Below, piece by piece: positions 1 through 6,131 of a stretch of DNA of 6,688 nucleotides. The position numbers and the translations under genes are program-made. The stretch's first letter is position 1. Every line of letters starts with the position of its first letter. The notes under the pieces are model-generated. The model saw only the letters and a list, made by a program, of their open reading frames with translations. It did no database searches and was not told the DNA's origin. Origin of the DNA: Chloroflexota bacterium (GTDB taxonomy: Bacteria; Chloroflexota; Anaerolineae; Anaerolineales; UBA4823); the NCBI GenBank assembly GCA_012798185.1, contig JAAZNS010000074.1, positions 1-6,688 of the forward strand, in the 5' to 3' direction.

Positions 1-41
1 ACTCGTAAATCTTTTATTTCAATTAAATCGTTTTCATTCAT
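1..41 (-). CDS. ABC transporter ATP-binding protein, OppD/DppD type (N-terminal fragment)
   Basis: Only the first 13 codons are in the window; the gene runs off the left edge. The ATG at 41-39 gives MNENDLIEIKDLRV (last codon incomplete). This is the usual opening of an Opp/Dpp-type nucleotide-binding subunit, whose first beta strand reads L-x-E-I-x-D-L-x-V. The gene starts 16 bases after the permease stop at 58, with AGGA about 11 bases upstream of the ATG. As the next gene after two permeases it should energise the importer by ATP hydrolysis at the cytoplasmic face. The Walker motifs lie outside the window, so the assignment rests on a short match plus operon position. Confidence 0.72.
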   Translation of the reverse strand, partial: MNENDLIEIKDLR

Positions 42-57
42 GGGTATGTTTTCCTGG

Positions 58-1209
58 TTAATGAGAGTAGGGGTCGGCAGCATCGCGCATACCATCGCCC
101 ACAAGGCTGAAAGCTAGAACGCTGACCACAACGAAGATTGAAGGTATAAAAAGCCATGGGTGTTGTTCGATGGCTTTGATATTTTGCGAAGCTTGTAAAA
201 GCACACCCCAGCTTACTACCGGTTCACGAAGGCCTAAACCAATGAAACTGAGCGTAGTCTCGCCCAAGATCATCCCTGGGAAAGATACAGTGAGGTCCAC
301 AATAATATAACTCAAGAAAGCGGGCAGCATGTGTCGCCAGATTATACGGGCATCATTGCTTCCAGCGATTCGGGCAGCAAAAACAAAATCTTCTTCGCGC
401 ATAGAAATCAGTTTGCCGCGCACACGCCGCGCCAGTGTCGTCCAGGATAAAAAGCCCAATAATACCGTAACCGCAAAATAAACGCGGTAGGGGGACCATT
501 CTTTGGGCAATATAGCTGCCAGCGACATCCACAAGGGCAGAGTGGGAATGGAGCGAATAAACTCAATTAGGCGCTGGATGATGTCATCGATCAATCCGCC
601 AAAATATCCGGATAACCCGCCTATCGCAAGACCCAGGATGAAAGAAATTATCACACCAATGAAACCAATAGAAAGGGAGGTGCGTGTACTGTAAATCACT
701 CGTGAATAGACATCCCTGCCCAGGCTATCTGTTCCAAAAAGGTGAACGAAAGCGCCATCTGCGAGAAAAAGATGTCGATTCCATTTGATTAATCCCCACA
801 TTTTATAAGGTTCACCTTTTGCTAAAAATTTGATTGGGTGAATTTTCGATCGGTCTTCGACTAATTCCACTTGTAGTGTGTCTATGTTGAACTGGCTGAT
901 AACAGAATAAACAAAAGGACCATGGAATTTACCTTCATCATCAAAAAGGTGAATTTTCTGTGGTTTTCCAAATAAATAGTCTGCATCCCGCGATTGCGAG
1001 CCATATGGTGCTAAAAATTCAGCAAACAGCATAGCGATAAAGAAAAAGCCAAGCACTATGATACCGATTATGGCTAGGCGATGGCGGCGGAATTTCAACC
1101 ACATGAGTTGGAATTGAGTGGCAGTGTAATAAGTCTCTTTTGCCCAATCGATAGTATCGGTTTTTATATCTGGCATTTCAATAGTGGGTAGGGAATTGGT
1201 GTCGCTCAT
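58..1209 (-). CDS. ABC transporter permease, DppC/OppC type
   Basis: This is one of two inner-membrane channel subunits of a peptide/oligosaccharide-type (family 5) ABC importer, 383 residues long. It has a cytoplasmic N-terminal tail with a first membrane segment at about 45-67. The family signature GTDSLGRDVYSR is at 159-170, followed by several membrane segments between 178 and 370. The EAA coupling loop that contacts the ATPase is at about 273-297 (FAARIAG...RHMLP). The typical ending GDGMRDAADP is at 371-380. The usual family length is about 280-310. The excess lies in the external loop between the first membrane segment and GTDSLGRD (about 68-157), which is around 90 residues and rich in charged residues. 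The ATG at 1209 overlaps the upstream permease stop as ATGA, with GGAGG at 1220-1216, so translation is probably coupled. The transported solute is not shown by the sequence. Confidence 0.95.
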   Translation of the reverse strand: MSDTNSLPTIEMPDIKTDTIDWAKETYYTATQFQLMWLKFRRHRLAIIGIIVLGFFFIAMLFAEFLAPYGSQSRDADYLFGKPQKIHLFDDEGKFHGPFVYSVISQFNIDTLQVELVEDRSKIHPIKFLAKGEPYKMWGLIKWNRHLFLADGAFVHLFGTDSLGRDVYSRVIYSTRTSLSIGFIGVIISFILGLAIGGLSGYFGGLIDDIIQRLIEFIRSIPTLPLWMSLAAILPKEWSPYRVYFAVTVLLGFLSWTTLARRVRGKLISMREEDFVFAARIAGSNDARIIWRHMLPAFLSYIIVDLTVSFPGMILGETTLSFIGLGLREPVVSWGVLLQASQNIKAIEQHPWLFIPSIFVVVSVLAFSLVGDGMRDAADPYSH

Positions 1210-2201
1210 TCTACACCTCCATAGCGGATACGTGGGTCGAGCATCGCCAATAAGATATCCGAAATAAATGTTCCCACAATAGTCAATACAGAATAAATCA
1301 ATAAAATTGTGCCAGACAGATAAATATCCTGATTGGTGAGCGATTTCAAGAATATTGGACCGATATCAGGCAAAGAGAGGACAGTGGCTGTTATTGGTGA
1401 ACCTGAGACTATGGTCGCTAATTCCCAGCCGATAGTGCTGACAATTGGATTGATTGCAGCTCTTACAGGGTATTTTTGGATAAGTTTTTTCTCTGGGACA
1501 CCCTTTGCTCTGGCGACAGTAACATAAAGCTGGTTTTTCTCATCCAGCATCGTGGCGCGCATCGTGCGTAAAGTGGATGCTGCTCCCGAAGTACCCAGCA
1601 CGATCACCGCCGGCCAAATATGGCGCATTAAATCAAGGAATTTTTTCCACGACCAGGGTGCACTTTGAAATTCCAGCGAATATAATCCTCCCACGCTGGT
1701 GCCAAAATACATCGTACTGACATATAGAAGCAGCAGCGCGAAAAGAAAAGCCGGTGTTGCCATACCCAGATAACCCAGCACCGTTAAAACGTAGTCTCCA
1801 GCGGAATATTGTTTAATGGCAGAGTAAATACCCAAAGGAATGGCGATTAAATATGAAGCCCCAATGGTGACTACGGATAGAATGACAGTAAACCAAATAC
1901 GGTCGCCGATTACTTTAGTTACCGGCAAGCGGTAGGTGAGGGACCAGCCAAAATCGAATCGGGTCACAATATTCGTTGCCCAGGTCATATAGCGCTCATA
2001 CCAGGGCCGATCCAAGCCTAACATATGGCGATAGTAATCTACCTGATCGGAGGTTACCTGCGCCCCAGATTGCCTGAGGTCGTGAACATAACGTTCGGCA
2101 AAATCGCCGGGAGGAAGTTCAAGGATCACAAAAACAATCAGGGATAATGCCACTACCATCACGACCATCGTTATGAAACGTCTTAGCGCATATTTTGCCA
2201 T
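1206..2201 (-). CDS. ABC transporter permease, DppB/OppB type
   Basis: This is the partner membrane subunit of the same importer, 331 residues, the normal length for the family. Membrane segment 1 is at about 9-28. It is followed by the external region with the conserved GLDRPWYERYMTWATN stretch (62-77) and the DFGWSL motif (83-88). Further membrane segments lie at about 103-126, 137-162, 196-210, 255-275 and 297-318. The EAA loop is at 226-252 (VARAKGVPEKK...NP). The C-terminus LDPRIRYG is typical. The chosen ATG at 2201 is preceded by GAGG at 2211-2208. Another ATG four bases upstream (2205-2203) is out of frame. The gene follows the solute-binding protein by 72 bases, which include a strong stem-loop, and overlaps the next permease by 4 bases. 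Confidence 0.95.
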   Translation of the reverse strand: MAKYALRRFITMVVMVVALSLIVFVILELPPGDFAERYVHDLRQSGAQVTSDQVDYYRHMLGLDRPWYERYMTWATNIVTRFDFGWSLTYRLPVTKVIGDRIWFTVILSVVTIGASYLIAIPLGIYSAIKQYSAGDYVLTVLGYLGMATPAFLFALLLLYVSTMYFGTSVGGLYSLEFQSAPWSWKKFLDLMRHIWPAVIVLGTSGAASTLRTMRATMLDEKNQLYVTVARAKGVPEKKLIQKYPVRAAINPIVSTIGWELATIVSGSPITATVLSLPDIGPIFLKSLTNQDIYLSGTILLIYSVLTIVGTFISDILLAMLDPRIRYGGVE

Positions 2202-2227
2202 GCATACCTCAGAATGTTAGTTTATTG

Positions 2228-2249
2228 GGGGGGGAGTCATCTCCCCCCC
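2228..2249 (-). repeat. GC-rich stem-loop between binding-protein and permease genes
   Basis: The minus-strand transcript would form a perfect 9-bp stem, GGGGGGGAG paired with CTCCCCCCC, around a 4-base loop (ATGA). It begins about 24 bases after the binding-protein stop and ends about 16 bases before the ribosome site of the permease gene. No uridine tract follows (the next bases are CAATAAAC), so it does not look like a full intrinsic terminator. By analogy with intercistronic stem-loops in other importer operons, it may protect the upstream message from 3' decay or reduce readthrough, giving more binding protein than permease. The stem is seen; the role is inferred. Confidence 0.75.
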
Positions 2250-2273
2250 TTATATTATTTACTGGAAAACAGA

Positions 2274-4406
2274 CTATTTGATAAACCATTGGTCGGGGCG
2301 ATAGGGATAGAAGCGATAGAATTCAAAGGCTGTGATTTTCATTGGGGAGAAGTTAGCCAGTCTATCCTTTGTTATCATCACACTGGGTGGCGAGGAAATA
2401 ACACCGATAAGCCACATATTCTTCATATGAATATCACCGATTTCCTGTCCGGTCTTGATATATTCTTCGCTGCCCGGGAGAGATACTTTGAATTTTGCGG
2501 TGAGTTCGAACAGACGTTTCACATCATCTGGAGGTTCGATGCCTTTTGAACCATTAGAGGCAACCCAATCTGCCCAGGCTTGACCGGTAATGGGTTCCAA
2601 GGAATGGTCGCCAAAGGGCGGCACGAATCGGTATTGGTTCGAAATGAACATCGGTTCAAGAATAGTACCACTGGTAAAAGTGGCAATATCATGATCGTTG
2701 TTGGTTACCATGGATCGATATGCTTCGGTGGCGATTTCTTTCAGCTCTACTTTCACGCCAACAGCTTCCCAATAGTTCTTCACAAGGTTCATGGCATCGG
2801 ATGTTACTGCTTGGATGGTGTAATTGATGAATATCACCAGCCGTTTGCCATCCGGGCGTAAACGCCAGCCATCTGCATCGCGTTTATCCAAACCCACCTT
2901 GTCCAGCAGTTCATTGGCTTTCTCGACATTATATTCAGTCATAAAAGTGTACCATTCGGGTTTGGCAAAGCTGGATGATGGGTGGATGGGGACGCCATTG
3001 GAAATTTCTTCACATTCACCAAAGCAAAGCACTTTGTTGAACTCGCTGCGATCCAGCGCCATCGACATCGCATATTTGAAATCGGTGTTGGAGAAAATTT
3101 CAGCTAAAACAGGATCTTTGTGCGTGGCATTAAAGCCGAGGTTGATACCATCTGTGCCAGATTCGACTAAGGATACCTTATATCCTCCATCAGCTTCGTG
3201 TTGTTTAAAGACGGGCACCGACGAAAATGATAAAGTTTGTGATTTGGCATCTACTTCTCCGTTGATGATTTTCAACTCTATCACCTGGGCGTCCTGGGTA
3301 TAACTTTCACGAGTAGAATCAATATAGGGAAGCTGCTGCCCGGCTGTATCTACAGCAAAAAAATAAGGATTTGCGACCATGAGTTGATATTCTGTGGTTT
3401 CTTCCACCATTAAATAGGATTCCAGGCGGGGAACACCCAAGCGGTGTACGCTGTCTACCCATTCGCCGTGCCAGGTGAAAAAGTATTCAACCCAACTGGC
3501 AAACCCTTCATCAACCGCTTCTTTGTTAATGTCGGGATTATATTTAATGTGCTTGGATTCAAGATAGTGGCGAGGCGCAAAGGGTGTAATCCAGGTACTG
3601 GCAAGCCAATACATTAAACCAGGCGCGGCAGCAGCTGTCTTTATCACAAAGGTAACATCATCAATTTTTTCGATCTTGATCGGTTCGCCACCGAAAACCC
3701 AATAAGATGGAACTTCGGGGGTAAGCTCTTTATTCATCAGGATGTCTTCATACCAAAACATGACATCATCTGTGGTGAAAGGCTTGCCATCCGACCATTT
3801 ATGCCCTTTACGCAGCGTGAAGGTGAACTCGGTTAATTCATCATTTACCGAGAAATCTTTTGCGACATAAGGGACAACCGTCTGCAGATCTTCGGCATAA
3901 CGCACCAGGTTGGCATGGCGCACGCTCAGAAATTCGGAGTTGCCGCTTTCCGGACCAAGCGAAAGACCTTCAAACTGACCACCATATTTACCAATTTCAT
4001 AATAAGGGACTTCCACCAGGGGATCTTCCGGGAGGCGCTGGCTAACATCTGTGGGGATATCGCCAAAGATTTCGATCAAACGCGGATCGATTTCACTTCT
4101 CCCGATTAATTGCAATTTACCGCCGGTTAATTCTTCTAACTCAGAAAGATTATATTGATTAGGGTATTTTCCAACGGGGATATTCTTGCGGTCTTGAGTA
4201 GTGATGGCGGGAATACTGGTTTCGAATGGGGGTTCACCTTCGGTTGGTGCTTCGGTTGCAGCCTCGACGGGTTGAGCAACTGACTCGGTGGATAATTCTT
4301 CTGCCGGGGGTAAGGTTGGTAGAGGTGTCGGTTCACCGCAGCTGGTTATTAATAGTGCGGTAACAATTAGGGCAATTACAATGACATGAAATTTATTGGA
4401 TTTCAT
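2274..4406 (-). CDS. Solute-binding lipoprotein of ABC importer, SBP family 5
   Basis: This is the extracytoplasmic receptor that captures the solute and delivers it to the two permeases, 710 residues long. Residues 1-22 form a lipoprotein signal peptide with lipobox ITSC, so Cys23 should be lipidated. Residues 24-60 are a Pro/Thr/Glu/Ala-rich tether. Family 5 hallmarks follow: WSDGKPFTTDDV at 204-215, NPYFFAVDTAGQQLPYIDS at 346-364 and FKYAMSMALDRSEF at 443-456. Near the C-terminus YRPDQWF (702-708) is typical of the long subgroup. Classical OppA/DppA proteins are about 520-550 residues; this one belongs to the long class. Family members bind peptides, but several bacterial relatives bind oligosaccharides, so specificity is open. 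The ATG at 4406 has a good ribosome site (AGGAG at 4417-4413). It is the first gene of the operon, behind a promoter-operator at 4690-4637 and a leader of about 250 bases. Confidence 0.95.
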   Translation of the reverse strand: MKSNKFHVIVIALIVTALLITSCGEPTPLPTLPPAEELSTESVAQPVEAATEAPTEGEPPFETSIPAITTQDRKNIPVGKYPNQYNLSELEELTGGKLQLIGRSEIDPRLIEIFGDIPTDVSQRLPEDPLVEVPYYEIGKYGGQFEGLSLGPESGNSEFLSVRHANLVRYAEDLQTVVPYVAKDFSVNDELTEFTFTLRKGHKWSDGKPFTTDDVMFWYEDILMNKELTPEVPSYWVFGGEPIKIEKIDDVTFVIKTAAAAPGLMYWLASTWITPFAPRHYLESKHIKYNPDINKEAVDEGFASWVEYFFTWHGEWVDSVHRLGVPRLESYLMVEETTEYQLMVANPYFFAVDTAGQQLPYIDSTRESYTQDAQVIELKIINGEVDAKSQTLSFSSVPVFKQHEADGGYKVSLVESGTDGINLGFNATHKDPVLAEIFSNTDFKYAMSMALDRSEFNKVLCFGECEEISNGVPIHPSSSFAKPEWYTFMTEYNVEKANELLDKVGLDKRDADGWRLRPDGKRLVIFINYTIQAVTSDAMNLVKNYWEAVGVKVELKEIATEAYRSMVTNNDHDIATFTSGTILEPMFISNQYRFVPPFGDHSLEPITGQAWADWVASNGSKGIEPPDDVKRLFELTAKFKVSLPGSEEYIKTGQEIGDIHMKNMWLIGVISSPPSVMITKDRLANFSPMKITAFEFYRFYPYRPDQWFIK

Positions 4407-4655
4407 TATCTACTCCTTTAGATATGTTTATTGAAGAACCCGAGATCTAATTCTAATATTATTAATAATCGCAAAACCTCCTTTCCTTCTCAAGACCATA
4501 TTATTTACACATCTGAGTCTAAAAGCCTCGCATCATAAACAAAACCTGCGGTAATGGCAAGCATTAATAAACCCTTCCCCCAAAATTACATCGATGATTT
4601 CTATTATGAATATTAATTTCATGTGAAAATATCAATGGTATTAACCACAATACCT
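4407..4655 (-). other. Long 5' leader of the importer operon
   Basis: These are about 250 bases between the predicted minus-strand transcription start and the binding-protein ATG, with no convincing gene. Contents seen on the minus strand are an operator at the start and a G-rich patch (GGGGGAAGGG, near 4583-4574). There is also a strong ribosome-site-like GGAAAGGAGG (4486-4477) and an AT-rich palindrome, ATTATTAATAAT (4469-4458). The true ribosome site AGGAG lies just before the ATG. A 23-codon frame (4499-4428) spans the inner GGAGG. No riboswitch class is recognised. Confidence 0.5.
4637..4655 (-). promoter_or_regulatory. Operator copy 1, probable GntR/HutC-type site
   Basis: On the minus strand this reads AGGTATTGTGGTTAATACC and begins six bases after the -10 box, covering about +1 to +19. 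It has inverted arms GGTATT and AATACC around a 6-base centre. Nested within it is TGGTTAATACCA (4647-4636, running one base past the element), a TGGT-N4-ACCA palindrome of the form seen at GntR/HutC-family operators. It matches the copy at 4771-4789 at 18 of 19 bases. A protein bound here would block initiation. The likely binder is the GntR/HutC protein encoded at 6132. Confidence 0.82.
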
Positions 4656-4661
4656 AATAAG

Positions 4662-4690
4662 ATTATAACAAATCATTTTTTATTTTTCAA
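4662..4690 (-). promoter_or_regulatory. Sigma70-type promoter of the importer operon
   Basis: On the minus strand the -35 box TTGAAA (4690-4685) is separated by 17 bases from a consensus -10 box TATAAT (4667-4662). The predicted start is near 4655. This is one of two divergent promoters whose -10 boxes are about 91 bases apart. It reads toward the binding-protein gene, and its predicted start coincides with the first base of the operator copy at 4655-4637. Confidence 0.8.
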
Positions 4691-4735
4691 GCTTTATTTT
4701 GTAAAATTATGGTAATCATATTGTAAAAACATGCC

Positions 4736-4764
4736 TTGACAAGCCTTTGATTTTCCTCTATACT
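4736..4764 (+). promoter_or_regulatory. Sigma70-type promoter of the HAD gene
   Basis: A consensus -35 box TTGACA (4736-4741) lies 17 bases from TATACT (4759-4764), a near-consensus -10 box at the best spacing. The predicted start is about 4770-4771, giving an 82-base leader to the TTG start at 4853. The promoter is intrinsically strong, which fits control by a repressor at the overlapping downstream operator. Confidence 0.85.
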
Positions 4765-4770
4765 ATTGAC

Positions 4771-4789
4771 AGGTATGGTGGTTAATACC
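4771..4789 (+). promoter_or_regulatory. Operator copy 2, probable GntR/HutC-type site
   Basis: This reads AGGTATGGTGGTTAATACC and begins six bases after the -10 box, the same offset and orientation relative to its promoter as copy 1. It differs from copy 1 at one base (G for T at the seventh position). With the next base T it has outer arms AGGTAT and ATACCT (4771-4776 and 4785-4790), plus the inner TGGTTAATACC core. The repeated promoter-operator geometry argues strongly for one shared repressor. Confidence 0.82.
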
Positions 4790-4840
4790 TTATTGGTAGT
4801 TCAGATTTTTTATTCCCGATTCCCATTTTCCTTGTGTCCT

Positions 4841-4846
4841 AAGGAG
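4841..4846 (+). promoter_or_regulatory. Ribosome binding site that fixes the HAD start
   Basis: AAGGAG lies six bases before TTG at 4853-4855 and in the right frame. Upstream in-frame starts are poor: TTG at 4766 overlaps the promoter region before the transcription start, and ATG at 4775 would be only about four bases into the message. This site therefore decides the start as TTG 4853. Confidence 0.8.
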
Positions 4847-4852
4847 CTCACT

Positions 4853-6052
4853 TTGGAGCCTGCAATCGCCCTCTTTGACTTAGATAGCGTTTTGGTTTAC
4901 CCTGGCGGTTACCAGACCGCTTTTTTTCAAACAATTCGCCATATTTTAAAAGAAATTAATCTCGAGTATTTACTTCCTGGAGAAGAAATTTTTGATTTAT
5001 TTGAAGCCAACGCAGTTACCAGTGAATGGGATAAAATCCCAATAACCCTGACAATCATCCTGGAAGCAATATTCCAAGAGCATCCCTGCCTTGTTGGCTC
5101 TGAAAATTTCCAAGCGGCGCTGCAATTGATAAAGGCGACCCGTCTGAGGCACATAAATATCGACTTCCCCGCTGCGATTTCAGCGATTTCTCACTCTTTC
5201 CGGCAAACCAATATTCCATCTCTTGGATTACTACAATCCATCCGAAATGAGCAGTTTGGCGAGCTTTTCAAACACTGGAAAACTTCTGCACTTCTGAGTG
5301 ACCTTTTACAAACTACCCGGGATATTAACCAATCTTTTCCCAACCGTCTCTTCCAAAATTTTGTCCTTGGTTCCCAATTGTTCCAAAAGGTCTATCATCT
5401 CCCGATGGAAGTGGAAAGTGATTCATTGATGCTGCAGAATGATCGTGTGCTTATCTCACCCGAAGCTGCTGATCGTTTATCAAATTATTATAAAAATGGT
5501 CAATTATGGATTGCAGCATTAACCTTTCGTCCTTCTTTACCTCCCAGGGAGGTTCAGTTGACCGAAAATGGTTATCCGCCGGAAGCTGAAATGGCACTTA
5601 AGCGCCTAAAATTTCATACGATACCGCTTATAGGTTATGGTCGAATCTACTATCTTGCACAACACGTTCATACCACAGCTGATACGCTGATTAAACCCTC
5701 TCCTATTCAAGCATTGGCAGGCATTGCTGCTGCATGGTTGTGCAATGAATGGAAGGCTCTCACATGGGCATATGAAATCTACCATCATCCATCGTATGAA
5801 AAACGGAAGCTTCTGCCAACACATTTCCAGCTCCATGTTTTTGAGGACAGCACTCTGGGTATCTTGTCGAGCCGTTCGGCGGTTGAAATATTAGAAAAAA
5901 GGGGCTACCATATTGACCTTCATACATGGGGAATTTCTTCTACCCAAAGAAAAACCTACGCTCTCGAAGCAGCAGGAGTTCCTGTATTTTCTGATGTGAA
6001 CGAAGCTGTTTCAAAGCTGCAAGATTTTCTGCCCAATGTGTCAACGTTATGA
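4853..6052 (+). CDS. HAD-superfamily hydrolase-like protein with oversized cap region
   Basis: The 399-residue product, counted from TTG 4853, carries all four HAD landmarks in order. Motif I is FDLDSVLV at 8-15 (nucleophile Asp9, acid/base Asp11). Motif II is probably LTFRPS (Thr224). Motif III is IKPSPIQAL (Lys281). Motif IV is VFEDSTLGI (Glu331, Asp332), resembling the beta-phosphoglucomutase/phosphatase type. HAD enzymes of this kind transfer or hydrolyse phosphoryl groups through a phospho-aspartate, usually with Mg2+. Motif I to motif II spans about 215 residues, roughly double that of ordinary C1-cap members, so the inserted cap (about 20-205, predicted mostly helical by eye) is unusual. 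No signal peptide is seen, so it should be cytosolic. It is transcribed divergently from the importer under a twin operator and precedes the GntR regulator by 79 bases. Substrate is unknown; a phosphorylated product of the imported solute is a guess. Loss of catalysis is possible, though the key residues are present. Confidence 0.8.
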   Translation: MEPAIALFDLDSVLVYPGGYQTAFFQTIRHILKEINLEYLLPGEEIFDLFEANAVTSEWDKIPITLTIILEAIFQEHPCLVGSENFQAALQLIKATRLRHINIDFPAAISAISHSFRQTNIPSLGLLQSIRNEQFGELFKHWKTSALLSDLLQTTRDINQSFPNRLFQNFVLGSQLFQKVYHLPMEVESDSLMLQNDRVLISPEAADRLSNYYKNGQLWIAALTFRPSLPPREVQLTENGYPPEAEMALKRLKFHTIPLIGYGRIYYLAQHVHTTADTLIKPSPIQALAGIAAAWLCNEWKALTWAYEIYHHPSYEKRKLLPTHFQLHVFEDSTLGILSSRSAVEILEKRGYHIDLHTWGISSTQRKTYALEAAGVPVFSDVNEAVSKLQDFLPNVSTL

Positions 6053-6072
6053 CTTCGAATTGGGTTCAATTT

Positions 6073-6081
6073 TGATATAAT
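6073..6081 (+). promoter_or_regulatory. Extended -10 promoter of the GntR regulator
   Basis: TGATATAAT is a perfect extended -10 element (TGnTATAAT). There is no good -35 box at the expected distance, which extended -10 promoters can tolerate. The predicted start is near 6087-6088, giving a leader of about 45 bases. The -10 is embedded in the small palindrome TTGAT-ATA-ATCAA (6072-6084). The regulator can thus be transcribed by itself as well as by readthrough from the HAD gene. Confidence 0.6.
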
Positions 6082-6086
6082 CAAGC

Positions 6087-6105
6087 AGGCATTGTATCAA
6101 ATTCA
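6087..6105 (+). promoter_or_regulatory. Degenerate operator-like sequence at the regulator promoter
   Basis: The first nine bases, AGGCATTGT, match operator copy 1 at eight of nine positions; the whole 19 bases match at 12. It begins five bases after the -10 box, against six at the two strong sites. The right arm is mostly lost. It could be a weak autoregulatory site or chance similarity. Confidence 0.35.
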
Positions 6106-6131
6106 GCTTGACCCGGTGATGATAGTCAGAT

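Noticed and set aside
2203..2205. ATG at 2205-2203 as the start of the OppB-type permease
   Set aside because: It is out of frame with the permease; the ATG at 2201 is in frame and properly spaced from GAGG.
2228..2249. Stem-loop as an intrinsic terminator ending the binding-protein transcript
   Set aside because: On the minus strand the stem is followed by CAATAAAC with no U tract, and the permease genes have no separate promoter that I can see, so full termination is unlikely.
2214..2549. 111-codon plus-strand frame crossing the stem-loop and the end of the binding-protein gene
   Set aside because: No promoter or ribosome site was seen; the frame is mostly antisense to conserved coding sequence and partly built from the G-run.
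2824..3303. 159-codon open frame on the plus strand
   Set aside because: It lies entirely inside the solute-binding protein gene on the other strand, whose product has clear family motifs there; its own translation shows no recognisable domain.
4136..4336. 66-codon minus-strand frame opposite the lipoprotein tether
   Set aside because: It is an alternative frame of the Pro/Thr/Glu-rich linker of the binding protein; low-complexity coding commonly leaves such open shadows.
4766..4771. Second TTGACA just downstream of the HAD promoter -10 box as another -35 box
   Set aside because: No -10-like sequence is found 16-18 bases further on; it is explained as spacer plus the first operator base.
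6058..6071. Hairpin AATTG-GGTT-CAATT after the HAD stop as a terminator
   Set aside because: The stem is only five mostly A-T pairs and is followed by few uridines; it sits in the regulator's promoter region and is too weak to call.
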